37,556 nt of DNA from an uncultured Pseudomonadota bacterium (GCA_903928445.1 CAIYRB010000107.1:1-37556), one strand, 5' to 3'. Shown: positions 8,259-17,012, numbered from the stretch's first letter. Translations and numbers: made by a program. The notes: generated from the letters alone by a model not told the origin.

Positions 8259-9101
8259 CTACCGGCATTTCGGTCCGCTGCGGCGCGCCTCAACGACCCA
8301 AATCGCACCGCCGAGCGTCACGACACCGTCCTTGTTAAATGGCTCCAGGACCGTCTTGAGCCGCTCTGCCGCGATCGCCTTGACGTCGTCACTCGCCCCA
8401 GCGAGCGCGGCCGCCGATGGACCTACTTGCATCACGAGGGTCACTGCTGCTTCGACACCGCCTTCGCATGCGAGGCAAATGGGCACATCTCTTGGCTCGA
8501 TGACGATGTCGGCAAACCCTGCCTGTAGCAGTATGCGAGCTAGCCGGTCTTTGTTGGCGAATGCAAACGGACCCGGTGCATCTGGCGGTGGCGGCGGCAC
8601 TTCGGGCAAGAGGCTGCGGATCGCGCTCAGTGGTGTGTTCGCCCATTGATTGTCTGCGACCTGTCGCCAACAAGTGAACAGCAGGCGACCGCCTGGGCGG
8701 ACATTCGCAGCGATGGTCATAAAGGCCTGATCCGGCTCAGCAAAAAACATGACGCCAAAACGCGAGACCACAAGATCAAACGGCGTATCAGCCACCCACT
8801 GGGATGCGTCGACCTCAAGCAACCTGGCTTTCCCTTGTGTTCGCTCCGCTGCTCGAACGAGCATCGGCGCCGAGACGTCCACCCCAGTCACGTACGCACC
8901 GCCGTCCAACCAGATGGTGCAAGTCTCCCCGGTGCCGCAGCCGATATCTAGCACGCGCAGCTGCGAGACAGACCCTGCTCGCGCCTTGAGCTCTGCCGTG
9001 GCTGCGGCAAGCATCACGTCGAGGCTGGCCTGCATCGCGACCCATTTCGCGCCGGCGCGACCGTTCCAATAGTCAATCTGCTCGGCGTTCACTTTGCTCA
9101 T
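8259..9101 (-). CDS. class I SAM-dependent methyltransferase
   Basis: 280 residues from the ATG at 9101 (MSKVNAEQIDYWNGRAGAKW). The frame extends to 9278, but the upstream part does not look like protein of this family. Motif I is VLDIGCGTGETC, the acidic end of strand 2 is VTGVDVS, and the motif II region is FDLVVSRFGVMFF. These mark a Rossmann-fold methyltransferase of the UbiE/Methyltransf_11/25 type. NYWNGRAG-like starts occur in small-molecule methyltransferases; the substrate cannot be read from sequence. It stands alone, with no gene in the 252 bases upstream (9102-9353), where I see no clear promoter. Confidence 0.85.
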   Translation of the reverse strand: MSKVNAEQIDYWNGRAGAKWVAMQASLDVMLAAATAELKARAGSVSQLRVLDIGCGTGETCTIWLDGGAYVTGVDVSAPMLVRAAERTQGKARLLEVDASQWVADTPFDLVVSRFGVMFFAEPDQAFMTIAANVRPGGRLLFTCWRQVADNQWANTPLSAIRSLLPEVPPPPPDAPGPFAFANKDRLARILLQAGFADIVIEPRDVPICLACEGGVEAAVTLVMQVGPSAAALAGASDDVKAIAAERLKTVLEPFNKDGVVTLGGAIWVVEARRSGPKCR

Positions 9102-9353
9102 TGGCTCTTCTTGGGAGGTGCACGACGCTAGCAAGAAATTATGATGGCATGCTACATACGTGGCTGGGTCGTTGCCAAGTGAAACATGAAGCGTGCCTAA
9201 GGGAAATACGGCCCTAGGCACTGGTCTGGTCCATGTGCTTGGCCGCCGTCGCTCCGTGACGTTCACCATGTTCCTCACCAGGGCGCATCTGGGTACTCCA
9301 CGGCGTCATCACCTTCAACCATAAGCTTTATGTCTCGACCCGAATCGAAGGGT

Positions 9354-10802
9354 CTACAACGGCGGCTGAGCCTTGCTTGCCGCATGGATCAGATAGGCGC
9401 CAAACCAGGCCCCAGCTTCCGGTGCCGGGGTCATTGCATCGCTACCGGCGCAGGTCGCGTCAAAGCGCGTCGCGCCCCCGTCGCTGGTGCCATCCGACTC
9501 ACCTGGCGGCTTGATCCATAGGTAGGCATCGATGGTGGCGATATCGGCACGCGGCGCCACGATTGGGCGGACGCCGAGGCCGGACGCCGCGATATTGCAC
9601 CAGCTGCCCCAGCTTTGACGGCTATCGATGACGCCGTTGCGACTGGTGTCGATGACGAAGTGCACCTGGTTGACCCCGGCATTTTGCAGGTCTTGGCCGA
9701 GTAGCTGGACGTAGGTCAGCTCGTCGCGCGCCGGATTTGATGGGTCGTACCATGTCGGCGTTGCGCCTGCGGGCACCGACAGCGGACTGTAGTTGGCGAC
9801 ATTGGTGGCGAAGCCGCGGATTGCGCTCCTCCCGTCGGTCATCTGTAATACCTTTTTGACCTCGGTGGCAAAACCGGTGCGGTTGCTCGGCCAGCCGAGC
9901 CAGCCGCTATGGGCGGCGTCGAGGTAAATGCTGACGTTAGGCAGTGCAGCAAGGGTTTGGATGGCGTAGCTGACACCGCGCTCATAGGCTCCTTGGGCGT
10001 CGTGACATTTGGCGACGCCGATGTTGGTGACGATATTCCCGAGGGAGTCTGGTTCGAGGATGATGGCGATCGTTAGGTCTGAGTGCTGCGCTAAGACGCC
10101 CCGAATGGCATCGATATAGCTTTGATATTGGACTTCGCCGTTATTGCTCAGCTGTAGCTCGCCATTGGAGGCTTTGGCGGCACAATCCCGGTCGGGTAGA
10201 TTGTAAACGACGAGGGTGACAGCGATCTTGCCGCCGCTGCTGGCGGCTTGGTGGGCGGCGTCAAGATAGGTCCGTAGCGGTGTGACTTTAGCTGTGCTGT
10301 CGATCCAGAATGCGGTGCTTACCTGTTGGAGCTTGCCGAGGGCTGCCGCATTAGGTGCACTGGCAGCGGTTTCAGCGACGCTTTTGGCATAATCCGGGTT
10401 GACGAATAACCGTGTCGTGGCAAAAGGATTGTCGACGCTGGGTAGCCCGCCTGGTGTGGTGATGTTGCCTGGGCTTGGTGTGACTGGTGGTTTGTTGGTG
10501 GTCGGCATGGCTGGCCCGCTACCTGGCGCGGCACCTGCTGAAGGCGGCGCCCCAGCCTGGGAGTCGCTACCCTTTGGCTGTGGCGTCGCCGCTCCCGCAT
10601 GCCGCGGCGTCACGTCGCTGGACTTGCTAACCGGCCCGCCTGTGCCGCGTTCGCTTCGCGCGGTCGGCTTGCCGTGGGGCGCAAGCAATTGGCAGCCGCT
10701 GATGCTGTGTAAAACAAAAAGGATCTGGCCCATTGCGGCGGCAAACCCGGTTATGTGCGGCAGCATCCTGCGGACTCCCAGCGCGGCAGCGATCATGTTC
10801 AC
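9354..10802 (-). CDS. glycoside hydrolase family 6 (cellulase-like) lipoprotein
   Basis: 482 residues. The leader ends in ISGC (Cys37), a lipobox, so the enzyme is probably tethered to a membrane. Residues 38-125 are a Pro/Thr/Ser/Gly-rich linker. The GH6 catalytic domain begins at NPFATTRLFVNP. VVYNLPDRDCAA contains Asp206 and ILEPDSL contains Asp252. Their 46-residue spacing equals that of catalytic Asp175 and Asp221 in Trichoderma reesei Cel6A. DAAHSGWLGW, ATNVANY and WIKPPGESDGTSD are further GH6 signatures. The expected activity is hydrolysis of beta-1,4-glucan (endoglucanase or cellobiohydrolase). No carbohydrate-binding module is present. It is the last gene of a minus-strand operon, 7 bases after pabA. 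Start: GTG at 10802, or ATG at 10796. Confidence 0.9.
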   Translation of the reverse strand: MNMIAAALGVRRMLPHITGFAAAMGQILFVLHSISGCQLLAPHGKPTARSERGTGGPVSKSSDVTPRHAGAATPQPKGSDSQAGAPPSAGAAPGSGPAMPTTNKPPVTPSPGNITTPGGLPSVDNPFATTRLFVNPDYAKSVAETAASAPNAAALGKLQQVSTAFWIDSTAKVTPLRTYLDAAHQAASSGGKIAVTLVVYNLPDRDCAAKASNGELQLSNNGEVQYQSYIDAIRGVLAQHSDLTIAIILEPDSLGNIVTNIGVAKCHDAQGAYERGVSYAIQTLAALPNVSIYLDAAHSGWLGWPSNRTGFATEVKKVLQMTDGRSAIRGFATNVANYSPLSVPAGATPTWYDPSNPARDELTYVQLLGQDLQNAGVNQVHFVIDTSRNGVIDSRQSWGSWCNIAASGLGVRPIVAPRADIATIDAYLWIKPPGESDGTSDGGATRFDATCAGSDAMTPAPEAGAWFGAYLIHAASKAQPPL

Positions 10803-10809
10803 CAGCAGA

Positions 10810-11445
10810 TTAACACGAGCGCAAGAAGTTACTCAACATGGCATGGCCGTGCTGCGTCAGCACGCTCTCAGGATGAAACTGCACGCCCTCAATGGCTAAG
10901 GTTTGATGCCTGAGCCCCATAATCATTCCACCCTCGAGTTCTGCTGTGACTTGTAAGCAAGCAGGCAGGGACTCGCGTTCGACCACTAGTGAATGGTAGC
11001 GCGTCGCGGTAAGGGGACTCGGCAGATCCTTAAACACTCCGGCACCCTGGTGCAGGATCTTTCCGACTTTACCATGCACCGGCAGCGCGGCGCGTACGAC
11101 CTTGCCGCCAAAGGCCTGCCCGATCGATTGATGGCCGAGGCAAACGCCGAGTAGCGGCACCTTCGCCTGGGCGGCCGCGGTGATTAACTCCAAGCAGACG
11201 CCAGCATCATCCGGCGTTGCTGGTCCGGGTGACAGCACAAAGGCCGCGGGCTTCTCGGCGATCAGCTGCGCCACCGTCCGCTCATCATTGCGATAGGTCG
11301 TCACCGTAACGCCAAGCTCTTGTAGGTATTGGACCAGGTTGTAGGTAAACGAGTCGTAGTTGTCGATCATCACGACGCGCGTCGCTGTAAAAGTACCGGC
11401 CTGCGGCACCGGCTTAGCTGCGTTGACGGCGTTGTCCGCGTTCAT
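10810..11445 (-). CDS. pabA: glutamine amidotransferase component (PabA/TrpG)
   Basis: 211 residues, class I glutamine amidotransferase. It carries [16 protein letters not shown] at the front, the oxyanion segment [12 protein letters not shown], the nucleophile Cys in [15 protein letters not shown], and the His-Glu pair in [13 protein letters not shown]. This subunit supplies ammonia from glutamine to chorismate-using partners: PabB for folate, TrpE for tryptophan. Neither partner is in the window, so pabA versus trpG cannot be decided; one protein often serves both. Its ATG overlaps the stop of the upstream decarboxylase gene by four bases. About 25 residues precede the conserved start and may be a shorter protein in reality. 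Confidence 0.88.
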   Translation of the reverse strand: MNADNAVNAAKPVPQAGTFTATRVVMIDNYDSFTYNLVQYLQELGVTVTTYRNDERTVAQLIAEKPAAFVLSPGPATPDDAGVCLELITAAAQAKVPLLGVCLGHQSIGQAFGGKVVRAALPVHGKVGKILHQGAGVFKDLPSPLTATRYHSLVVERESLPACLQVTAELEGGMIMGLRHQTLAIEGVQFHPESVLTQHGHAMLSNFLRSC

Positions 11446-13178
11446 AGTGTCACCTTTTGTTCGGCGCCCATGGCATCGATGATACCCTGTAGTCTGGCTC
11501 CGTGTCCCTCGGTGAGGCAGAGTTCCGCACCATACTGGGTCTGTTCTTCGAGGACTGCGGCGAGGATTTGCCGCGTCGTCAGTGGATTGGCCAGGACGAC
11601 GCGAAACACCGTCAGCATCTGTCCGCCGTGCGCCGCGCTCTCCAGCCGCGTTCTTGAAACAAAGGTCTTACCCGCGGTGCGCTGCTCCTTTTGGATCGAC
11701 TCCGTCAGGTCGCTGAGGATCTCATTGGCCTCGGCGCATTGCTCCTTGGTCCCGTGTTTAAAGATCGTCTGGGCGATCTCAGGCACATAACGATAGGTCA
11801 AAATATTGAGCTGTGGCTCCGTCACGACTTCAAAGTCCGCTAAGGACCGGATCATTTTGCTAAACTGACCGGCTTTGCCGATGCCGAGGTCGATCAGCAG
11901 CTCGTAGCCGCGCCTACCGATGATATGCAGGGCTGAATGCACCAACATCGCCATGCCATTGCGCGTACCTTCAAGCGTGTGCTTGCCGATATCGCGGGAG
12001 CCCTTGCGGATGATGTAGTTGGCATGGTGCTCGACCGCGCCGAGTGCGGCCGGGTCTTTAAACACGACGATACCAGCACCGACCGGCACATAGAGCTGTT
12101 TGTGGGCATCAAAGGTCACCGAGTCGGCGCGTTCGATGCCCTTGAGCAAGTGCCGGTAGCGCTCGGAGAACAGGGTTGGCCCACCCCAAGCCGCATCGAC
12201 ATGGTAGTGGATGCCATGCTCGCTGGCGATGTCGGCCAATTCGTCCAAGGGATCGACGCTACCGGTTTCCGTGGCGCCGGCGATGCCGATGATGGCGAGG
12301 ATGCCGACCCGCTTGGCGCCGAGTGCCGCGATCTGCAGGCGCAGCGCAGCGGTATCGATGCGGTGCTCTGCCGTGATGGGTACGGCGTGCACCTGCTTTA
12401 AACCAAGTCCGAGCAGATCAGCGGTCTTGCGTAACGAGTAGTGGCCGCGTTTGGACACCAGCACGGCGATGTCGTCATAACCATAGTGACGCAAGGCCGC
12501 AGGCAGCCCCTCCTCTTGGGCCCCGGTAAAGTCGCCGCGCGGCGCGAGCATCCTGTTGCGCGCAGCCCAAAGGGCGGTGACGTTGGCGATGGTGCCACCG
12601 GAACAAAAGACGCCGAGGGATTGGCCGAAGTTTTGTGTCCACTGCGCGTAAAACTCGTCGGTGTTTTCATAGACCAAGCGGTGGATGATGCCGACGACCT
12701 GGCGTTCTAGCGGCGTGAAGGCCTTGGAGGTCTCAATCTTCACGACGTTTTGGTTTAACGTCATCATGATCTTGGCCAAGGGAAACATGAAATAAGGCAG
12801 CGCCGAGGTCATATGCCCGATAAAGCTCGGGGAGGCCGTGCGCACCGATTGGGCCACGACTTTATGCAGGAGAAAATCGACCTGCTCGGAGACGAACACC
12901 GGGTCTTCTGGTAAGCGCGTCCGCAAAAAATCCTGTTCGAGATTGGCCGGGGCGATATCACCGGCGGTGACGCGGTCGGTGAGGAAGCCGTGGAGGTTCT
13001 CTGAAATCTCGCGATCGAGGCGATTAAGCGTCGACTGCTCGCTTTCGGGTGCGGTGAACACCTTGCGCATCGTTTCCAGGTTGGCCTCGGCGCGCTTGGT
13101 CGTTCCCGTGGTCTGGGCCGCTGCAGCTGCAGGCGCCATCGCTCCATCCGTGGGACTTGGATTTTGACGGTCGCTCAT
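11442..13178 (-). CDS. panP: PLP-dependent decarboxylase, probable aspartate 1-decarboxylase (PanP type)
   Basis: 578 residues, group II PLP decarboxylase of the glutamate decarboxylase fold. The PLP lysine is Lys360 in [16 protein letters not shown], and HVDAAWGGP supplies the cofactor Asp. [20 protein letters not shown] and [18 protein letters not shown] closely match the PanP enzymes of Vibrio, which make beta-alanine from aspartate for pantothenate. Glutamate decarboxylase is the alternative. I favour PanP from the N-terminal pattern, and a pantothenate kinase domain is encoded elsewhere in the window. The gene overlaps both neighbours by four bases (ATGA). Confidence 0.75.
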   Translation of the reverse strand: MSDRQNPSPTDGAMAPAAAAAQTTGTTKRAEANLETMRKVFTAPESEQSTLNRLDREISENLHGFLTDRVTAGDIAPANLEQDFLRTRLPEDPVFVSEQVDFLLHKVVAQSVRTASPSFIGHMTSALPYFMFPLAKIMMTLNQNVVKIETSKAFTPLERQVVGIIHRLVYENTDEFYAQWTQNFGQSLGVFCSGGTIANVTALWAARNRMLAPRGDFTGAQEEGLPAALRHYGYDDIAVLVSKRGHYSLRKTADLLGLGLKQVHAVPITAEHRIDTAALRLQIAALGAKRVGILAIIGIAGATETGSVDPLDELADIASEHGIHYHVDAAWGGPTLFSERYRHLLKGIERADSVTFDAHKQLYVPVGAGIVVFKDPAALGAVEHHANYIIRKGSRDIGKHTLEGTRNGMAMLVHSALHIIGRRGYELLIDLGIGKAGQFSKMIRSLADFEVVTEPQLNILTYRYVPEIAQTIFKHGTKEQCAEANEILSDLTESIQKEQRTAGKTFVSRTRLESAAHGGQMLTVFRVVLANPLTTRQILAAVLEEQTQYGAELCLTEGHGARLQGIIDAMGAEQKVTL

Positions 13179-13558
13179 GCCTGGCTCTCGTTTAGTTCGT
13201 CGAGCAAGGCCGACACGGCGGTATCGCCGGGGGCAAAGCTGAAGGCAAGCTCCCAGCCGGCATTGGTCGACGTGCGCCGGACCAGCCGCGCGCTGAGTAC
13301 TGGTGAGGGGAGGTGACTGTCATCCGGGTCGAGCTGCAGCGTATACAGATCGCCCTCGCTTAGTAATGTTTCGGCTTGGGTGCCAGTCTTGTGTAATTGG
13401 GCACAAAGACCACCACTGGAAAGATTGAGGCCGCGCAGGGTCAGCAGCAGTCGCCAGGGATCGAAGGTCACCATCAAGCGCACGCGCCCTTGATAGGAAA
13501 GTCGAGGCGATCTAGGCGTTGCCGTTCCACTGGTGTGGACACGCTGGTTGCTGAGCAT
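13175..13558 (-). CDS. PilZ-like domain protein
   Basis: 127 residues, first gene of the operon, with a strong ribosome site (GGAGG) eight bases before the ATG. RVRLMVTFDPWRLLLTLRGLNLSSGGLCAQL resembles the core of PilZ c-di-GMP-binding domains, with NLSSGG in place of the usual D/NxSxxG. The upstream RxxxR arginine motif is not clear; RSPRLSYQGRVR is the best candidate. It may be a degenerate PilZ fold or an unrelated beta-barrel. If it binds c-di-GMP, that would link the operon to surface behaviour, which would fit the GH6 lipoprotein, but this is speculation. Confidence 0.5.
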   Translation of the reverse strand: MLSNQRVHTSGTATPRSPRLSYQGRVRLMVTFDPWRLLLTLRGLNLSSGGLCAQLHKTGTQAETLLSEGDLYTLQLDPDDSHLPSPVLSARLVRRTSTNAGWELAFSFAPGDTAVSALLDELNESQA

Positions 13559-13638
13559 GAAGGTCCTCCGGGCGCCCAGACTAAGGGATGAGGCCCGGTA
13601 AAGGCAAGCCGCCTGGTGGCCAACGCTGCATCTAAGGT

Positions 13639-15105
13639 CTAGGCTACCGGCCGACCGCCGGCTTCGAGGCTTGCTGTAGCCCTTGCCGCCGCCTCGGCCT
13701 CGGCCTTCGCTGCGCTGCAGCTGTTTCCGTCATTTAATAATAATTCTGAGACTTTATCGCCGACGATGCGGCGATAGAGGAATTCAAAATGGCTGACCTG
13801 ATTCATCGCCACCGAGGTGATCCGAGGAGCGGCGGGCGTTGGGCGAAAAACCCCCTTTTTACCGCGGGCGACAAAATCTCGCGTCGAGTGCAGGCAATGG
13901 ATGTTGAGGTTTGCTGGCACCTCGGAATGGTGCAGGGCACGGAGAAAGGGCGATCCTGGACGCATCTGACCGACATCGCGCCACAGCAAGCCAAGCGGCG
14001 ACACCAGTGCGATGTACGTCAAGGGCGACCCGCCATAGGGTGTTCCCATGGTAATGATGGTGTCGCAGACCTCGCTGCCGCCGAGCTTGAGCAGCCACCA
14101 AAGTCCGACCAGTCCGCCTTTGGAGTGGGCGACGATCTGGATTTTTTTGTAACCATGGCGTTCGATCTGTCGCTTAATCTTGTAGTCGATAAAATTTGCG
14201 GTCTCGACGATGTCGCGGGTGAAGAACGTTCCGAGTAAACCGCCAAGATTAAAGCTGAGCACCTGATGTCCGCGTGCCGTCAGCATCTTTTCCAGCACCG
14301 TCACCGAACGTCGCGACGAGAAAAAGCCATAGAGCAGCAACACCGGAATTCTGTTTGGATCAAAGGTCTGCCGCTTGAGAATCTCGTTGTTCATATGGAC
14401 TTCGTAGTTGATCTCGCGGTAGACCGCCTTGAGCAGCTGCCACATGCCCGTCCCTTTTTTGCGGCTTGCAAACTCGAACGCGAGTAGCGGCAGGATGACG
14501 CAGCCACCGATCACCTCGACCGTATGCAGGGTCGAGTTAAACAAGCTGTCGGACTCGTCGACCAGCTTGGCGAACAAGTAGGCTTCGGGTAAGGCGCCAA
14601 GAAAGGTGGCGACGATGACGCTACGGCGGCGAAAGTCCAGCACGCCAAAGATCAAGCTCATCACGTCGAAGGGAAAAAACGGGACTAAGCGCGCCGCGAA
14701 GGCCAGCTTATAGTCCTGCGACTGGATAAAGCGCAGAGTCGCCGGGAGATTTGAGCGTAGCCATGGTTTCGTGTAGCGTTTGCCGAACAGCCTCGAGATA
14801 TAGAAGACGGCCAGACAGGAAAGCACGCTTCCGGCCGCTGTCAATAGCGGCCCCCAGATGGGCCCAAAGGCCTTGCCGCCAAGGATCGCGACAAAGAGCA
14901 GCGGCGTGAAGATAAACGGACGGATGGACGACAACGCAAAGAACGTCAGGACTTTGGTCACCGGATGCGTGGCTAAACAAGACTGCAGGGTATCGCTGCA
15001 CTGATGGCGCCAAAACAACGCCGCCATCAGGGCGCAGACAGCCATGATCGCCAGCTGGACCAGCATGACGCCGCGGATTTGCTTATTTTGAAAGTTGAAT
15101 TTCAA
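13639..15105 (-). CDS. VTT/TVP38 membrane domain fused to alpha/beta-hydrolase lipase
   Basis: 488 residues. The N-terminal 230 or so form an integral membrane VTT (TVP38/TMEM64/DedA) domain: several hydrophobic helices with FGPIWGPLLTAAGS and LVPFFPFDVMSLIFGV, the usual conserved loops. The C-terminal half is a lipase-like alpha/beta hydrolase: PVLLLYGFFSSRRS at the oxyanion region, the nucleophile Ser328 in AHSKGG, a likely acid in STRDFVARG, and a His in VSHFEFL. All catalytic parts appear present. VTT proteins act as lipid scramblases, so a scramblase-plus-lipase that presents and cleaves envelope lipids is a reasonable hypothesis. The frame starts at TTG (15105); ATG at 15066 would also keep the first helix. 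It lies 80 bases upstream of the PilZ-like gene, and may be the promoter-proximal gene. Confidence 0.75.
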   Translation of the reverse strand: MKFNFQNKQIRGVMLVQLAIMAVCALMAALFWRHQCSDTLQSCLATHPVTKVLTFFALSSIRPFIFTPLLFVAILGGKAFGPIWGPLLTAAGSVLSCLAVFYISRLFGKRYTKPWLRSNLPATLRFIQSQDYKLAFAARLVPFFPFDVMSLIFGVLDFRRRSVIVATFLGALPEAYLFAKLVDESDSLFNSTLHTVEVIGGCVILPLLAFEFASRKKGTGMWQLLKAVYREINYEVHMNNEILKRQTFDPNRIPVLLLYGFFSSRRSVTVLEKMLTARGHQVLSFNLGGLLGTFFTRDIVETANFIDYKIKRQIERHGYKKIQIVAHSKGGLVGLWWLLKLGGSEVCDTIITMGTPYGGSPLTYIALVSPLGLLWRDVGQMRPGSPFLRALHHSEVPANLNIHCLHSTRDFVARGKKGVFRPTPAAPRITSVAMNQVSHFEFLYRRIVGDKVSELLLNDGNSCSAAKAEAEAAARATASLEAGGRPVA

Positions 15106-15149
15106 GGGCGGGGTTCATCGCAAAGGAGAGTAAACTTATCTTATCATGG

Positions 15150-15349
15150 AAGTGTGGGGTCAGTCACTGTCGCTAACCAGCTGATAACAAAGCAAGCCGC
15201 AGCACGAAAGTGTGGGGTCAGTCACTGTCGCTAACCAGCTGATAACAAAGCAAGCCGCAGCACGCGCCAAGTCATTGAAAGTGTGGGGTCAGTCACTGTC
15301 GCTAACCAGCTGATAACAAAGCAAGCCGCAGCACGCGCCAAGTCATTGA
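15150..15349. repeat. three direct repeats, REP/MITE-like (forward set)
   Basis: Three copies start with AAGTGTGGGGTCAGTCACTG at 15150, 15208 and 15279. Each continues through TCGCTAACCAGCTGATAAC and AAGCAAGCCGCAGCACG. Copies 2 and 3 carry a further CGCCAAGTCATTG, absent from copy 1, so copy spacing is 58 and 71 bp. Sequence identity is otherwise complete. The copies read as an open frame ending ARAKSLKVWGQSLSLTS then stop, which may be the tail of a lost transposase gene. Its terminal motif is inverted in the neighbouring set at 15362-15547. Confidence 0.85.
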
Positions 15350-15361
15350 CGGTGACACCGG

Positions 15362-15547
15362 GATTAGCTGGGCTGACTGACCCCATTATGTTGTTAGTAG
15401 GTTAGCGGGAGTGACTGACCCCATCATCACATCATCATCCCATTATGTTGTTAGTAGGTTAGCGGGAGTGACTGACCCCATCATCATGTACCGGGAGGAT
15501 AAACTCGATTGAGTAATGTTAGTAGGTTAGCGGGAGTGACTGACCCC
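15362..15547. repeat. four inverted copies of the same motif (reverse set)
   Basis: GGTTAGCGGGAGTGACTGACCCC occurs at 15400-15422, 15457-15479 and 15525-15547, and in a degenerate form at 15362-15384. It is the reverse complement of the GGGGTCAGTCACT..GCTAACC head of the forward set, with two central differences. The two middle copies share a longer flank (CCATTATGTTGTTAGTA before, ATCATCA after). Such GGGGTCAG-type ends with opposed copies resemble REP/BIME elements moved by IS200-like (RAYT) tyrosine transposases. No such transposase is in the window. Together with the forward set this fills the 400-base gap between genes. Confidence 0.8.
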
Positions 15548-16255
15548 CTCATGCTTTGTGTGGCCCTAAGCAGTCTGGCGATGACCCCACCTCCGGTGGT
15601 GGAGCGCCGCGCTGCGGTTGTGGCGCAGGCTGCTAAGTTGCTCGACGAGGCCCAGGTCTCGTATGTCTACGGTGGGCATCAGCTTGGCGATAGCCTCGCC
15701 TGCAATCATTGCAACACCTGCCTTGAGAGCAAAGCTCCGGCGCCAGCGCAGCGCTTGCAGCAGTGCCCGGATTGCAACTCCTGTAGCCTTGACTGTAGCC
15801 ACTTCACCGCCCTGGTCTTTGCCCAGGCGGCGTTGCCTTACCCGTATCTGGACACCAGCCTCATGTTGCAGCTACCGGCAAAGGCCTTGCGCCGGCGCTA
15901 CCAGCTGCTCGATCTGGGCACGGAGCTGAGTCGCGCAGCGCCTGGCGACTTGTTGGTCTATGCCGGGCATGTCGTCTTGCTCGAGCGTCTCGAGGGGGTC
16001 AGCACCGGCCAAGGAGACTGGCGCGGGGATGTTGTTCATGCCACCGGCGGACGCGAGATCAAGGGACCTGGTCAGGGCATCCAGCGGGCCCGCTTTGCGG
16101 AGTTGGCAAACTTTCGTGGCCCGCTTCTGCGGATTTTGCGCCACGCGGACTTGAGTGAGGCTGACTCGCCCAGTCCAAGCCCGCAGCCGGCGCCATCCGG
16201 GCGGGTGCCGCTTGGGCGTCTGAGACCGGTGGTCCGACCGTCGCCTGCGCCCTGA
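15509..16255 (+). CDS. NlpC/P60-like cysteine peptidase with double CxxCxxC insertion
   Basis: 248 residues from a TTG at 15509, which has GGGAGG at 15493-15498. An ATG at 15551 is possible, and would exclude the repeat-encoded start (VSRLAGVTDP). The core looks like an NlpC/P60 papain-like fold: VSYVYGG, catalytic Cys96 in LDCSHFTALVFAQA, His154 in YAGHVVLLE, and a possible third residue His177 in DVVHATGG. Between YVYGG and Cys96 lies an insertion with C65-C68-C71 and C86-C89-C92, two CxxCxxC triplets that could bind metal or form disulfides. NlpC/P60 enzymes cut peptidoglycan peptides or related amides. The C-terminus is Pro-rich. The N-terminus (LCVALSSLAM) could be a short export signal, but this is unclear. 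Confidence 0.7.
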   Translation: MSNVSRLAGVTDPLMLCVALSSLAMTPPPVVERRAAVVAQAAKLLDEAQVSYVYGGHQLGDSLACNHCNTCLESKAPAPAQRLQQCPDCNSCSLDCSHFTALVFAQAALPYPYLDTSLMLQLPAKALRRRYQLLDLGTELSRAAPGDLLVYAGHVVLLERLEGVSTGQGDWRGDVVHATGGREIKGPGQGIQRARFAELANFRGPLLRILRHADLSEADSPSPSPQPAPSGRVPLGRLRPVVRPSPAP

Positions 16256-16385
16256 CGACTCGTCGCGGCCCGGGCTTTGCAATTAACCTGCTGATATTAA
16301 TAATATTCTTGATTTTATCCAGACACCAGGGCGGTGTCCCCCCAGGGCGTGACGACGGTTGAATTTCCGGCGCAACGAAGCTACT

Positions 16386-16414
16386 GTTGCCACGGTTTCA
16401 GCAAAAGCTATAGT
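16386..16414 (+). promoter_or_regulatory. sigma70-type promoter of efp-accB-accC
   Basis: TTGCCA (16386-16391) and TATAGT (16409-16414) are separated by 17 bp, close to consensus. Transcription would begin near 16421, giving a leader of about 30 bases before the efp ATG. The preceding 16256-16385 is AT-rich in part and holds no gene. Confidence 0.65.
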
Positions 16415-16451
16415 GTCGCTATCTTACCAGCTCGTTAAAAAGGCTATGCGC

Positions 16452-17012
16452 ATGTACTCCACGTCCGATTTCAAAAAAGGCCTGCAGATCGAATTCAAGG
16501 ATCAAGCTTGGGTCATCGTCGACTTTCAACACGTCAACCCGGGTAAAGGCGCGGCCTTCACCCGCACCAAGCTGAAGAATCTCGAGACTGCCCGCACCAT
16601 CGAGTCCACCTTCAAGTCCGGTGAAAAGGTCGGCATTCCCGACGTCGAAACCAAAGGCATGCAGTACCTCTACAACGATGGCGCGAGTTACACGTTTATG
16701 GATCAGGTCAGCTTTGACCAGGTCCAGTTGACCAACGATGAGATCGGCGATGCGAAAGACTACATCATCGAAAACAGCGTGGTGAACGTGACCTACTACA
16801 AAGGTCGCGCCGTGACCGTGAACCTCGGTAACTTTGTCGAGCTGACCGTGGCTGAAACTCAGCCCAACATCAAAGGCGACACCTCTGGCGGCGGCGGTAA
16901 GCCGGCCAAGATGGAGACCGGCTTGGTGGTGACCGTGCCCTTTCACATCGCTGAAGGCAGCGTCCTCAAGATCGATACCCGCACCGGGGAATACGTCGAA
17001 AAGGTCAAGTAA
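16452..17012 (+). CDS. efp: elongation factor P
   Basis: 186 residues from the ATG at 16452, matching EF-P (188 in E. coli). The frame is open from 16359, but the upstream part contains the promoter, and AAAAAGG lies eight or nine bases before 16452. The KOW-like domain I is followed by two OB-type domains. The tip loop NPGKGAAF carries Lys32, the position lysylated or otherwise modified in many EF-Ps. The protein relieves ribosome stalling at polyproline; several proline-rich proteins are encoded here (28 kb region, GH6 linker). It is the first gene of efp-accB-accC, an arrangement seen in many bacteria. Confidence 0.97.
   Translation: MYSTSDFKKGLQIEFKDQAWVIVDFQHVNPGKGAAFTRTKLKNLETARTIESTFKSGEKVGIPDVETKGMQYLYNDGASYTFMDQVSFDQVQLTNDEIGDAKDYIIENSVVNVTYYKGRAVTVNLGNFVELTVAETQPNIKGDTSGGGGKPAKMETGLVVTVPFHIAEGSVLKIDTRTGEYVEKVK

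Noticed and set aside
10810..11445. Tryptophan operon
   Set aside because: The amidotransferase has no trpE, trpD or pabB neighbour, so the pathway cannot be assigned from context.
15150..15547. CRISPR array
   Set aside because: Repeats occur in both orientations, with irregular spacing and shared rather than unique spacers; no cas gene is present.
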